This document shows positions 15,481 to 24,311 of a stretch of DNA of 64,000 bases, piece after piece. A program made the translations under genes and the position numbers. Numbering within the stretch: the stretch's first letter is position 1; every line of letters begins with the position of its first letter. Below the pieces are notes generated by a model. That model made no database searches and was not told the origin of the DNA. It worked only from the letters and a program-made list of their open reading frames with translations. Origin of the DNA: Ameyamaea chiangmaiensis (GTDB lineage Bacteria; Pseudomonadota; Alphaproteobacteria; Acetobacterales; Acetobacteraceae); assembly GCF_025995235.1 (NCBI RefSeq), contig NZ_BAPT01000001.1, forward strand, positions 1 through 64,000, written 5' to 3'.

Positions 15481-15570
15481 GGGTTAACAAACTGCTTCCA
15501 AAATCTCAAAAAGAGAATCCCATGGTTATTTTCAATCCAAGGAATATTTCCGTAGACGTTAACAACCTAT
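15481..15570. promoter_or_regulatory. fliI-ctrA divergent promoter region with repeated GTTAACAA
   Basis: This AT-rich gap between divergent fliI and ctrA contains GTTAACAA twice (15483-15490 and 15558-15565) and ATGGTTAT (15522-15529), one base from the reverse of the CtrA half-site TTAACCAT. Full CtrA sites are TTAA-N7-TTAA; no perfect one is present. Autoregulation by CtrA is plausible but unproven. Confidence 0.4.
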
Positions 15571-15610
15571 GGTCGTATAAAAAAATCAACACAACCTTAG
15601 GACCGTTGAA

Positions 15611-16372
15611 ATGCGTATTCTGCTCGTTGAGGATGATTTCGCCGCCGCCGGCGCCTGCACCCACGTCATGCGTGCATCAGGCTTCACGGTGGACCACGTC
15701 GCAACCGGGCAGGAAGCGGTCGAAATGCTGAAGCATTACGATTACGACATCGCCGTCCTTGAATTGATGTTGCCCGATATTGAAGGTTACGAAGTTGTCC
15801 GGCGCGTGCGTGTGGCCAAGATCGACACGCCGATCGTCATTCTCTCTGGCCTCACGCGTCCGCAGGCGAAGGTGAGGGCATTCTCGGTCGGCGCCGATGA
15901 CTACGTGACCAAGCCCTTTGATTCGAGCGAGCTGGTCGCCCGCATGCAGGCCATTCTCCGGCGATCGAAGGGTTACAGTGAGTCCTGCCTGCGCGTCGGG
16001 CCGCTCGAACTGAGCATCGATAGCCGTGAGGTCACCATCAAAGGCCAGCCGATTCACCTGACAGGTAAGGAATATGCCATTCTGGAGCTGCTGGTCCTGC
16101 GCAAAGGCATCGTCCTGACAAAAGACGCCTTCCTCAACCATCTGTATGGTGGAATGGACGAGCCGGAAATGAAAATTATCGACGTCTTCGTGTGCAAGCT
16201 GAGACGCAAGCTGCAGGCGGCAGGCGCGAAAAACCTTATTTCCACCGTGTGGGGACGCGGATACATGCTGCGCGATCAGGCGGCGGACGAAGCGCACGTG
16301 TCTCTGGCGCAGGAAGCGCAGGCGATGGGTTCAGTGCCTGCGGGGACCGCAGGCGCAAGCGTGGCGGCCTGA
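15611..16372 (+). CDS. ctrA: CtrA response regulator with Glu at the phospho-acceptor position
   Basis: 253 residues, an OmpR-type response regulator that aligns with Caulobacter CtrA over its full length: MRILLVEDD start, RVAKIDTPIVILSG, GADDYVTKPF, HLTGKEYAILELL, FLNHLYGGMDEPE, KIIDVFVCKLRRKL and VWGRGYMLRD. The phospho-acceptor is changed: the strand-3 motif reads VLELMLPD, so residue 51, Asp in Caulobacter, is Glu (codon GAA). The acidic pocket (E7, D8, D9), the switch Ser and the Lys of TKPF remain. In Caulobacter, D51E acts as a phosphomimic; here the protein may be constitutively active or no longer phosphorylated. A 15-20 residue Ala-rich tail extends the usual length. CtrA controls motility genes in Rhodospirillales, and this gene lies back-to-back with fliI. 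Confidence 0.92.
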   Translation: MRILLVEDDFAAAGACTHVMRASGFTVDHVATGQEAVEMLKHYDYDIAVLELMLPDIEGYEVVRRVRVAKIDTPIVILSGLTRPQAKVRAFSVGADDYVTKPFDSSELVARMQAILRRSKGYSESCLRVGPLELSIDSREVTIKGQPIHLTGKEYAILELLVLRKGIVLTKDAFLNHLYGGMDEPEMKIIDVFVCKLRRKLQAAGAKNLISTVWGRGYMLRDQAADEAHVSLAQEAQAMGSVPAGTAGASVAA

Positions 16373-16565
16373 CACATCGGGCGTGTGCGCTTGTGTCGTG
16401 TTCCGGCGTCGTGTAAAGGCCTGAGTGGAGTTGTGGCGATCTCTCAACGCGTTTGTTTAAGCGATTGAGAATACGGGGTATCGACGATCCAATATATGGC
16501 TCTCGCCGCATAATTGCCGCAATCCGATAGCAAGCTTAGGGAAAGACTGGTCCACGGGGCAATCA

Positions 16566-17969
16566 ATGAATGGTCGGCGCGCGTTACGTTCACGGCAGGT
16601 GGCGATTTGTGTGAGGGGCAAGCACCCTGGTCACTTTAACAAGAAGCACGTAGCGCCCGCGCGGGTACTGGGCTCCGTGCTTCTCGCTGGTCTGCTCGCG
16701 GCGTGCGCCACGGAGCCTCGCCCGGCGATGCCGGTCGCACAGGAAGCCGCTGAATATCGCGCCCACGCCAAGTCCTATTACGCACCTCCCGGCCCGCCGG
16801 AGGACCCGTGGGGTCCGTATATCAAGGAAGCTGCCCAGCGCTTTGACGTTCCGGAAATCTGGATCCGCTCGGTCATGGCGCGTGAGTCAGGCGGAAATCT
16901 TTTCCGGGCGAACGGCGACTTCGTAACCTCTGCGCCTGGTGCGATGGGGCTGATGCAACTCATGCCCCCCACCTATGACGAACTGCGCGTCGAATATTCA
17001 CTTGGCGAAGATCCGTTCAATCCGCACGACAATATCCTCGCAGGTGCCGCCTACATACGCGAAATGTATGACATCTATGGCTCTCCCGGGTTTCTTGCGG
17101 CCTATAACGGCGGTCCCGGACGGCTTGACGATTTCCTGTCTCGACACCGCACGCTTCCACGCGAAACGCGCAACTATGTCGCCGCTATCGGTCATCAGAT
17201 CGCCGGCTACTACCCGAATTCCCGGTCGCAGGCTGATCTGATGGTGGCGGCTCACGGTGGTGGCCAGGGCGTGGCATACGCATCTGCCTCCGTTCCGCTG
17301 TCCAGCGAGGCGAAGTCCGTACAGGCCGCCTGGGCGCGTCGACGGAATGGTGACTCTGAGGCGTCTGACGACCAGCCGGTCCAGGTTGCCGAGGCTCAGA
17401 ATGAGCCTGCCGAGGCAACGCCGGCATATACGAAGTCCTGGAAAAAAGTGGAGCCGGAGGCGCCGACGCACATCGCGATAGCCTCTGCGGCACCGCTGTC
17501 TGCCGCGCAGAGCACGACAACGGAAAGTGAAACCGACGCTGTGCGTGCGGCGTGGGCATCGCGCGGAGCGGTGGCGCCTGCCCCGACAGACCCGGCGCCT
17601 GTTCAGGTGGCGCAGGCGGCCCCAGCGACCCCGGAGCGTCGGCGCCTCCAACTGCATTTTGTCACGCCGGCGATGGCAGAGCCCGCACCGCTGCTCAGGA
17701 AAAGCAGTGCTGTAGGCGAGCGGCACGACTGGGCGATCCAGGTGGGGGCGTTTGGAAGTCCGACGTTGGCGGAGCAGGCTGCCGACCATGCGCAGGAGCG
17801 TTCCTCTCTGGCCTCTGCAAAGGCACAGGTGCTCGGGGTTGGCACGGGGAAGGGGCATTTATATCGTGCCCGATTGACAGGTCTCTCGCACGACGCCGCA
17901 GTGGCGGCATGCGGGAAACTGACACGAGGCGGACCTTGCGTGGTCGTGTCGCCCGACTCGCGCTTCTGA
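16566..17969 (+). CDS. Lytic transglycosylase lipoprotein with SPOR domain
   Basis: 467 residues. The N-terminus carries a lipoprotein signal (VLLAGLLAAC, lipidated Cys near 47) after an unusually long basic leader, so a start downstream of 16566 is possible. Residues about 80-210 form an SLT domain: catalytic Glu in MARESGG, GAMGLMQLMPPT, and NILAGAAYIREMYDIYG with AAYNGGPG. A long Ala/Pro/Glu-rich linker follows, then a C-terminal SPOR domain (WAIQVGAFGSPTLAEQAADH). It cleaves peptidoglycan glycan strands from the outer membrane, and the SPOR domain would direct it to denuded glycan at septa. It lies between ctrA and a peroxiredoxin gene. Confidence 0.88.
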   Translation: MNGRRALRSRQVAICVRGKHPGHFNKKHVAPARVLGSVLLAGLLAACATEPRPAMPVAQEAAEYRAHAKSYYAPPGPPEDPWGPYIKEAAQRFDVPEIWIRSVMARESGGNLFRANGDFVTSAPGAMGLMQLMPPTYDELRVEYSLGEDPFNPHDNILAGAAYIREMYDIYGSPGFLAAYNGGPGRLDDFLSRHRTLPRETRNYVAAIGHQIAGYYPNSRSQADLMVAAHGGGQGVAYASASVPLSSEAKSVQAAWARRRNGDSEASDDQPVQVAEAQNEPAEATPAYTKSWKKVEPEAPTHIAIASAAPLSAAQSTTTESETDAVRAAWASRGAVAPAPTDPAPVQVAQAAPATPERRRLQLHFVTPAMAEPAPLLRKSSAVGERHDWAIQVGAFGSPTLAEQAADHAQERSSLASAKAQVLGVGTGKGHLYRARLTGLSHDAAVAACGKLTRGGPCVVVSPDSRF

Positions 17970-17998
17970 CGTTCACTGCAATGCGGAGATGTGACCCC

Positions 17999-18538
17999 AT
18001 GAAGTTGTTGGGTATGGCTGCCGTTCTGATGGGTAGCGTGGCCATATCGGCCCCGGCTTTCGCGGCACTTTCCGAAGGTGTCACCGCCCCGCAATTCGAG
18101 GCACCGGCCAGTCTCGGCGGTAAAGAGTTCAGCTTCTCCCTCGCCGCTGCCTTGCACGACGGGCCGGTGGTGCTTTACTTCTACCCTGCAGCCTTCACCA
18201 AGGGATGCACTGTCGAGGCGCATGATTTTGCCGATGCGTCTGATGCGTTCAAGGCAGCGCATGCGACGGTGATCGGGGTTTCGATGGACAAGATCGAGAC
18301 ACTCGACAAATTTTCGGTCAGTGAGTGCAGAAGCCGCTTCGCCGTAGCAGCCGATCCGACCGGAAGCATTGCGACCCGCTACGATGCCAAGATGCCGTTA
18401 CTGCATTTCGCGACGCGGACCTCCTACGTCATAGCGCCGGACGGACATATCGTGTTGGCTTACAGCAACAAGTCGCCGGACGAGCATGTGAGTCGCACAT
18501 TGGCGGCAGTCCAGGCTTACGCATCGGCTAAGCACTGA
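17999..18538 (+). CDS. Exported peroxiredoxin (AhpC/TSA-BCP type)
   Basis: 179 residues from the ATG at 17999; the frame open upstream re-reads the transglycosylase gene. A signal peptide (MKLLGMAAVLMGSVAISAPAF) is cleaved near AFA-AL. The thioredoxin fold has the peroxidatic Cys in FTKGCTVEAHDF and a possible resolving Cys in SVSECRSRF. Family members reduce peroxides with thioredoxin-type donors; export to the periplasm is less usual for BCP-like enzymes. It lies 29 bases after the transglycosylase gene and could share its transcript. Confidence 0.85.
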   Translation: MKLLGMAAVLMGSVAISAPAFAALSEGVTAPQFEAPASLGGKEFSFSLAAALHDGPVVLYFYPAAFTKGCTVEAHDFADASDAFKAAHATVIGVSMDKIETLDKFSVSECRSRFAVAADPTGSIATRYDAKMPLLHFATRTSYVIAPDGHIVLAYSNKSPDEHVSRTLAAVQAYASAKH

Positions 18539-18585
18539 CCGGGATCTGGTCCGGGTACAGTGAGGCTTCCAGACGAGGTATCGTC

Positions 18586-18999
18586 ATGACGATAGATGAC
18601 GGCACGTCTCGGTACACCTCACCCCCCTCGGAAGCACCGACCATCCGGGTTGTTGCGATGCCGGCCGACACCAATCCTGCTGGTGATATTTTCGGCGGCT
18701 GGATCATGTCACAAATGGACCTCGCGGCCGGTAGCCGCGCTGCTCAACGCGCTCGCGGCCGTTGTGTGACCATTGCCGTGGAAAGTCTGACGTTTCATCA
18801 GCCAGTGGTGATTGGCGATGAAGTGAGCATCTATACACGCATCATAAAAACCGGCCGCACGTCCATGGTTATTCATGTGGAGACGTGGCGGCGTGAACGT
18901 CATGCGCGCGTGTCGTTCAAGGTTACGGAAGGGATCTTCACGTTCGTCGCGATCAATAGCGAACGCAGGCCGCGCCCGCTTCCCGACGAGGGTGACTGA
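18586..18999 (+). CDS. Acyl-CoA thioesterase, YciA-type hotdog fold
   Basis: 137 residues. The motif NPAGDIFGGWIMSQMDLAAG contains the catalytic Asp of YciA-like hotdog thioesterases, and VESLTFHQPVVIGDEVSIY is the second conserved block. The enzymes hydrolyse acyl-CoA in the cytoplasm. It ends 3 bases before the convergent che operon. Confidence 0.88.
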   Translation: MTIDDGTSRYTSPPSEAPTIRVVAMPADTNPAGDIFGGWIMSQMDLAAGSRAAQRARGRCVTIAVESLTFHQPVVIGDEVSIYTRIIKTGRTSMVIHVETWRRERHARVSFKVTEGIFTFVAINSERRPRPLPDEGD

Positions 19000-19001
19000 T
19001 C

Positions 19002-19322
19002 TCACCCCGGTGTCAGTGCGGTGCGTACGGTATCGAGTTGCAGGATTTCGAGAGCTTCACTCATCGGACGCAGGCTGCCTTCGGGGGACTGAGGAACCAG
19101 GCACTCGAAAAACGACGCGAGGTCGACGAGGGACTGACGCAGTCGGTCGATCTGCTGTGCCGCCGACACGGTTTCATCGCTGATGAGAGGCAGTTCCGTC
19201 ATGATGTCGGCCACAACACCCTCCACCCTGCTCGCGTCGTCGGCCATCGTGGACAAAAGTCCGACCAGACGTGCTAGCAGGCGACAGACTTCACGCAGTT
19301 GGCCTTCCGCGGTTTTGTTCAC
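19002..19322 (-). CDS. Small helical protein of the che operon with DxxxQ motif (CheT/CheZ-like candidate)
   Basis: 106 residues, all-helical in pattern, starting at an ATG that overlaps the cheY stop (19319-19322). Residues in the third helix read QQIDRLRQSL, which contains D-x-x-x-Q, the motif with which CheZ dephosphorylates CheY-P. The small CheT protein encoded at the end of the Sinorhizobium che operon also carries DxxxQ and resembles CheZ. Position as last gene of the operon, directly after cheY, fits such a role. There is no sequence similarity beyond the motif that I can point to, so the function is a hypothesis. Confidence 0.5.
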   Translation of the reverse strand: MNKTAEGQLREVCRLLARLVGLLSTMADDASRVEGVVADIMTELPLISDETVSAAQQIDRLRQSLVDLASFFECLVPQSPEGSLRPMSEALEILQLDTVRTALTPG

Positions 19323-19714
19323 GACGGTGCCAGTGGCCCAAGGACCCGTTCGAGAGCGTGTTTGATGCTCTCCGTGGTGAAAGGTTTCGGAATGAAATTG
19401 TTGACGCCGCCCTGAACAGCTTTTTGAACCAGCTCACGTGTTGCCTGACTGGTCAGCATGACAAACGCAATTTTTTTTAATTCCGGATCGCTGCGGACAG
19501 CATGCAGGAGCGCCAAGCCATCCATGCCCGGCATGTTGAAGTCTGAAATGACGAGACGAAAGGGCATATTGCGTAACAGCTTGATGGCATCTTCGCCATT
19601 CTTCGCGCCCATGACATCGGAGAATCCGATCTGTTTCAAGCTGGCGGTCAGCGCGGCACGAATCGATACCTGATCATCGACGGTCAGGACGGAGATGGAC
19701 GATGCTAGACGCAT
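19319..19714 (-). CDS. cheY: CheY-like single-domain response regulator
   Basis: 131 residues, a lone receiver domain. Acidic pair in LTVDDQ, phospho-acceptor Asp in VISDFNMPGMDG, switch Thr in MLTSQ and Lys in NFIPKPF are all present. It overlaps the cheB stop by 10 bases and the next small gene by 4. As the second CheY of the operon (the other is 24312-24686) it may be the motor-binding form or a phosphate sink. Confidence 0.9.
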   Translation of the reverse strand: MRLASSISVLTVDDQVSIRAALTASLKQIGFSDVMGAKNGEDAIKLLRNMPFRLVISDFNMPGMDGLALLHAVRSDPELKKIAFVMLTSQATRELVQKAVQGGVNNFIPKPFTTESIKHALERVLGPLAPS

Positions 19715-20772
19715 GGAGCGTTATCCTCTGTGAGGTCACGGGCAAGAGTGAGAAATGTTGGGGCGATGCGTGACAGGGGCAGTTCGAATTCCACGGCGCC
19801 GCGCTCTATCGCTGATTTTGGCATGCCGTAGACGACCGAACTTGCCCGGTCCTGTGCGATGGTGCGCGCGCCGCTGCGCCGCATGTCGAGCAGGCCACGT
19901 GCGCCGTCGTCCCCCATGCCGGTGAGGATGATGCCGATTGCAAAGCGACCGCAGGCTGATGCTGCCGAGCGAAACAGGCGATCTGCTGACGGTCTATGTC
20001 CGCATTCAGCGGGTGCTGCGACAAGAGCGCAGAACCGGACATTTCCGCGACGTGCGACCTCCAGATGGACCTCGCCTCCGGGGGCGATGTAGATATGTCC
20101 GGATTCAATGGGCATCTGGTCGACGGCCACCCTGACACATGGAGCGCTCTGTTGATCCAGCCGGCGCGCAAGGCTCGCTGTAAATGCGGACGCGATATGC
20201 TGGGTTATCAGGATCGGCGGGCAAAGAGCAGGCAGATGCTGGAGGATTTCCGTCAACGCCTCGATCCCGCCGGTGGATGACCCGATGACGATCAGGGGCT
20301 GATGTGCGTCCGTTGGCATGTTCAGAGGGCTTGACGGAGCAGGTGCGACGGCGCTGCTGCCAATGGCACGCACGGGTCTTGCGGCGGCGGCACGCACGAT
20401 CAGATCAGGCAAGTGCGCCAGTTCAGGCCATCCCTCTCCGGCGATGGGCTTTGCAAGGCATTCGACTGCGCCCATCTGCAGGGCTTGGATCGTGATATCC
20501 GCGCCGTGCTGCGTGTATGCCGAGACCATGACAACCGGCATCGGGCGCAGGCGCATGATCTTGTCGAGAAACTGTAATCCGTTCATGCGCGGCATTTCGA
20601 TGTCGAGCGTCAGAACATCCGGTTTCAGTTGCAGTATCATATCACGTGCCGTCGTCGGATCGGAGGCAGAGCCGACGACGATAAGGCGAGGATCGCGCGT
20701 TAACGCGCTTCGAAGGATCATTCGGCTGGTGATGGAGTCATCAACGATGAGAACCCTGATCGGAGGGCACAT
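19705..20772 (-). CDS. cheB: Chemotaxis protein-glutamate methylesterase CheB
   Basis: 355 residues from the ATG at 20770-20772, which overlaps the cheR stop (TGATG); a longer frame to 20892 re-reads cheR. The N-terminal receiver (VLIVDDS, phospho-acceptor in LTLDIEMPRMNG) is joined to the C-terminal methylesterase with catalytic Ser in GSSTGG, His in ITQHI and Asp in GMGDDG. It removes methyl groups from chemoreceptors, or deamidates them, when phosphorylated by CheA. Confidence 0.94.
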   Translation of the reverse strand: MCPPIRVLIVDDSITSRMILRSALTRDPRLIVVGSASDPTTARDMILQLKPDVLTLDIEMPRMNGLQFLDKIMRLRPMPVVMVSAYTQHGADITIQALQMGAVECLAKPIAGEGWPELAHLPDLIVRAAAARPVRAIGSSAVAPAPSSPLNMPTDAHQPLIVIGSSTGGIEALTEILQHLPALCPPILITQHIASAFTASLARRLDQQSAPCVRVAVDQMPIESGHIYIAPGGEVHLEVARRGNVRFCALVAAPAECGHRPSADRLFRSAASACGRFAIGIILTGMGDDGARGLLDMRRSGARTIAQDRASSVVYGMPKSAIERGAVEFELPLSRIAPTFLTLARDLTEDNAPCV

Positions 20773-21662
20773 CAGGACGGATGCCACTGGTACGTGGTAA
20801 TGCCACATAAGTGCAGACCAGGGATATTCTCGCTCGGTATGCGTTCTGAGTGTCCGATCGAAAGGAGCCCGCGTTCGGGCAGGTGGTCGCATAAGCGGCG
20901 CCAGAGAGCGGTCTGTGTAGGGAAATCGAAGTAAATTGCGACGTTGCGACAGAAAATGATGTCAAATGTGCCAAGTGGCGGCCATGCGCCAATCAGGTTC
21001 AAGGGAAGAAACTCAACCAGGGAGCGAGCGGCCTCCGGCACCTGTAGCCTGTCGTCGGTCCCAGTCTCCCAATGCAACGATGCCGTGTCACGGCAATGCT
21101 CCCGAACGGACGCACGCGTGTAGAGACCCAGTCGGGCCGTTTCGAGCATTTCTACGTCGATATCCGTCGCAAGAATGCGAATATCGTAGCGTGTGGCGTC
21201 GGGCAACACTGAAAGGACGGTGAGAGCCATCGAATATGCCTCCTCGCCGCTGGAGCAGGCGGTGGACCACAACCGTACGCGTCCGCCCGCGTGAACCCTG
21301 GGCGCCAGAGTGTGAATAAGACGCTGGCGGAGATAGGCGAAATGGTGGCGTTCGCGGAAAAACGCGGTGACGTTCGTCGTCAGCGCGGAGACAAGTGCCC
21401 GTCTTTCCGCGCTCTGGCCATCCTGAATCAAAAGCTCACAATATGCTGCAAAACTTTCCAGGCCGAGAGTGCGCAGGCGGCGACTGAGGCGAGAATAGAC
21501 AAAGGATGAGCGTGTGGGTTTCAGACTGATCCCGGTTTCGTTGCGGACGATCGCGGCAATGGCCAGAAAATCGGCATGTGTAAACCGGAACGACTGTTCG
21601 TGAGAATGGCCGCCGTTGTACGCTGTTGGCGTACCCGTGTGTTCCACACCGCCGTCGATCAC
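20772..21662 (-). CDS. cheR: Chemoreceptor methyltransferase CheR
   Basis: 296 residues. An N-terminal helical domain (FLAIAAIVRNETGISL, with RRLRTLGLESFAAYC) precedes the SAM-binding fold: LWSTACSSGEEAYSMAL, ILATDIDVEMLETA and FDIIFCRNVAIYF. It methylates receptor glutamates and opposes CheB. Its start overlaps the cheW stop (ATGA). Confidence 0.94.
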   Translation of the reverse strand: MIDGGVEHTGTPTAYNGGHSHEQSFRFTHADFLAIAAIVRNETGISLKPTRSSFVYSRLSRRLRTLGLESFAAYCELLIQDGQSAERRALVSALTTNVTAFFRERHHFAYLRQRLIHTLAPRVHAGGRVRLWSTACSSGEEAYSMALTVLSVLPDATRYDIRILATDIDVEMLETARLGLYTRASVREHCRDTASLHWETGTDDRLQVPEAARSLVEFLPLNLIGAWPPLGTFDIIFCRNVAIYFDFPTQTALWRRLCDHLPERGLLSIGHSERIPSENIPGLHLCGITTYQWHPS

Positions 21663-22126
21663 TGGGCGAGGTCCACGTCGAGATTGAAGACTTCGTCGAG
21701 ACGAAGAATGCCAATCATCTTGTCGTCGTGAGTGGTCAGCCCCGAGATCGCTTTGAAGGTTTGCGCGCCGGTAATATCAGGGAGGTCCTGGATATTTTCG
21801 GCCGCGATATCGAAAATATCGGTGACCTCGTCGACCAGAAGTCCAGAATATTTACCATCGCACTCCACGATCGCGACCACTCTGGAGGCTTCGTCGCTAT
21901 AGTGGTGGCCGTATAGTCGCATCGACATATCGACGATCGGGATCACATTTCCCCGTAGATTGATCACGCCTCTGACAAAGCACGGCGCATTTGGGAGCGG
22001 GGTCACTGGTGCCCAACTCCGGATTTCGCGCATGAGCATGATATCGAGGCAGTAAGCCTGTCCATTGATCGAGAACACAAGCGCCTTGAGCGGGGCCTTG
22101 CGGTGCGACGGATTGGGCGTGGTCAT
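21659..22126 (-). CDS. cheW: Chemotaxis coupling protein CheW
   Basis: 155 residues from the ATG at 22124-22126, which overlaps the cheA stop (22123-22126). Typical CheW motifs: FSINGQAYCLDIMLMREI, APCFVRGVINLRGNVIPIVDM and the closing ILRLDEVF. It links receptor tips to CheA. Confidence 0.94.
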   Translation of the reverse strand: MTTPNPSHRKAPLKALVFSINGQAYCLDIMLMREIRSWAPVTPLPNAPCFVRGVINLRGNVIPIVDMSMRLYGHHYSDEASRVVAIVECDGKYSGLLVDEVTDIFDIAAENIQDLPDITGAQTFKAISGLTTHDDKMIGILRLDEVFNLDVDLAQ

Positions 22127-24306
22127 GAGAAGGGTCGTTCCCCTGAAGGCGGTGATGCTTTGGCAGGACCGTCGCACTGCACTGCCTCAGGCGATGGTGA
22201 GCGGTGGAAGGAATCTATATCGAGGATCAGGGCAACCTGGCCGTCCCCAAGAATGGTCGCAGCCGAAATCCCCGGGACCTTGCGGTAATGACGCTCGATA
22301 CTCTTGATCACGACCTGCATGTTGTTGACGATCGCGTCGACGACGAGTGCGACCAGCGCGCCGGTTTCCGACTCGACGATGAGAACGACGGCCTGCAGCG
22401 GGCTCACAGGCGCGGAGCGAAAGCCAAGGTCGCACGCCACGTCGATGATCGGGATATAGACCCCACGAAGAAAAATCAGCGCCTGCTGATTCATCAAGCA
22501 TGAGATCTGCGTCGCATGCGGCCGCAGGGTCTCGACGATGGAGGTAACGGGTACGATAAGGACATGTCCGGCCACGGTGACCGCCATGCCTTCAAGTACG
22601 GCCAATGTAAGGGGCAGGCTGAGAAGGAAGGTGGAACCTTGGCCTGGTTCCGAATTGACCGAGATTCTACCTCCGAGGGCTGTTATTGCTTTCTTGACGA
22701 CGTCCATGCCGACACCTCGGCCGGAGAGGCTGGACACCGTCTCGGCTGTCGAAAAGCCGGGGCGAAAAATCAGGCCGTCGAGGTCTTGATCGCTAAGTTG
22801 TGTACCCGCGTCGATAAGCCCACGGTTAACGGCGATGCGATGCACCTTTGAGCGATTAATGCCTGCACCGTCGTCGGCAACTTCGATCACCACACGGCCG
22901 GAGCGATGTCGCGCGGTAAGTTCGATGGTTCCGTAGGATGTTTTTCCATTCGCGACCCGCTGCTCTGGCGGTTCTATGCCGTGATCGACGGAGTTGCGCA
23001 GCATATGGGTAAGAGGTTCGGCCAGTTGTTCAACGATGGTACGATCGACCTCGGTATCGGCCCCCCGTACGATCAGGCGGACCTCCTTTCCGGTCGCAGC
23101 GGCGGCTTCACGCAACAGGCGCTCCATGCGCTGAAAAACGCTTTGGATGGGCTGGGCTCGCACCAGCATCACCGCGTCTTGCAAGTCGCGTATCAGGCGC
23201 CCGAGCGTATCGGTCGCCTCCATGAGGGCCGACACGCCTGTATTATCGATCTTTTGTAGTTTGTCGCGAAGCGAAGCCTGCCCGATGACGAGTTCGCCGA
23301 CCAGATTGATCAAGTCGTCGACCCGCGTCAGATCGACGCGAATGGTTGAGGAAGGGCGAAGCGTGGCAGCTTTTGGTTCAGACTCTGTTGATGCGGGTTC
23401 TGTCGGCAGGGTGCGTGCCTGAACGCTCTCTGTCAGGGCTCCGTTCGTCTTATCGTTTTTCTGATCGTCAGATTGGGTGGCAGGCGACGCACGATTCTCT
23501 GATGGAATGCTTACGGCCGGCACGTCGGACAAGGGAAGGGACGTGATCTCGATCGTCGCGTCCTGAAAGACCCAGTCGAAGACGTCCCGAATGCTGGCTT
23601 CCTCGGCGTCGGTGTTCAGCGTGATGGTCCAGGTCAGATAGCTGTCCTGCACATCGAGCATTTCCAGCGGCGGGAGCTCGTGTTGATCGAGTATAATGGT
23701 GCAATCGCCCAACTCGTTTAGAGCGGCGAGACTGTAGATGGGATCGTTTCCGCGGTCATACAGGCCGCGACGGGGTGCGAAACGGATCGTCCACGTTTTT
23801 TGTGGCGACGCGGTGCCGCCGTCGGGTGGCGAAAAGGCATCGAAATCGAGTGGCACGGGCTGGAAATCGAACGGCAGGACGAGAGCGTCTTCAGAAGACT
23901 CCGCGAGCACGTCGCCGGCCGGATCCGGCGCGATCTCCCGGAGTTTCCGCGTTGCGCTTTGGATGGCGTCACTGTCGGCGGTCTGCCCTGCCTCGCAGGC
24001 GTGTATCAGATCGCTCAGTGCATCCATGGCGCAAAAAAGAGCCGCGATGGTTGCCGGCGTGGCGGTGAGGCGTTGCTCACGAAGCAGGTCCAAAGTTGAC
24101 TCGAACGTGTGGCTGAAGTCCACCAGAGCCGTGAGGCCGAAGATTCCCGCCCCGCCCTTTATGGAATGCACGGAACGGAAGACCGTATTGACGGTTTCGG
24201 CATCCCCGTCGCCGCGTGCGAGGGTCTGCAGGCCGTGTTCCAGAGCCTCGATCTGCTCTGCGCATTCCGCGAAAAAGATCGTGCGGATAGAGTCGTTCTC
24301 GTCCAT
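22123..24306 (-). CDS. cheA: Chemotaxis histidine kinase CheA
   Basis: 727 residues. The P1 Hpt domain has the phosphorylated His47 in RSVHSIKGGAG. A variable middle (with one unusual block at about 170-250) leads to the dimerisation helices (DLINLVGELVIGQ), the ATPase (N box HMLRNSVDHGIE, G boxes VADDGAGIN and SGRGVGMDVV) and a C-terminal CheW-like domain. It phosphorylates CheY and CheB on receptor signals. It lies 5 bases after the first cheY. Confidence 0.95.
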   Translation of the reverse strand: MDENDSIRTIFFAECAEQIEALEHGLQTLARGDGDAETVNTVFRSVHSIKGGAGIFGLTALVDFSHTFESTLDLLREQRLTATPATIAALFCAMDALSDLIHACEAGQTADSDAIQSATRKLREIAPDPAGDVLAESSEDALVLPFDFQPVPLDFDAFSPPDGGTASPQKTWTIRFAPRRGLYDRGNDPIYSLAALNELGDCTIILDQHELPPLEMLDVQDSYLTWTITLNTDAEEASIRDVFDWVFQDATIEITSLPLSDVPAVSIPSENRASPATQSDDQKNDKTNGALTESVQARTLPTEPASTESEPKAATLRPSSTIRVDLTRVDDLINLVGELVIGQASLRDKLQKIDNTGVSALMEATDTLGRLIRDLQDAVMLVRAQPIQSVFQRMERLLREAAAATGKEVRLIVRGADTEVDRTIVEQLAEPLTHMLRNSVDHGIEPPEQRVANGKTSYGTIELTARHRSGRVVIEVADDGAGINRSKVHRIAVNRGLIDAGTQLSDQDLDGLIFRPGFSTAETVSSLSGRGVGMDVVKKAITALGGRISVNSEPGQGSTFLLSLPLTLAVLEGMAVTVAGHVLIVPVTSIVETLRPHATQISCLMNQQALIFLRGVYIPIIDVACDLGFRSAPVSPLQAVVLIVESETGALVALVVDAIVNNMQVVIKSIERHYRKVPGISAATILGDGQVALILDIDSFHRSPSPEAVQCDGPAKASPPSGERPFS

Positions 24307-24311
24307 GGGCG

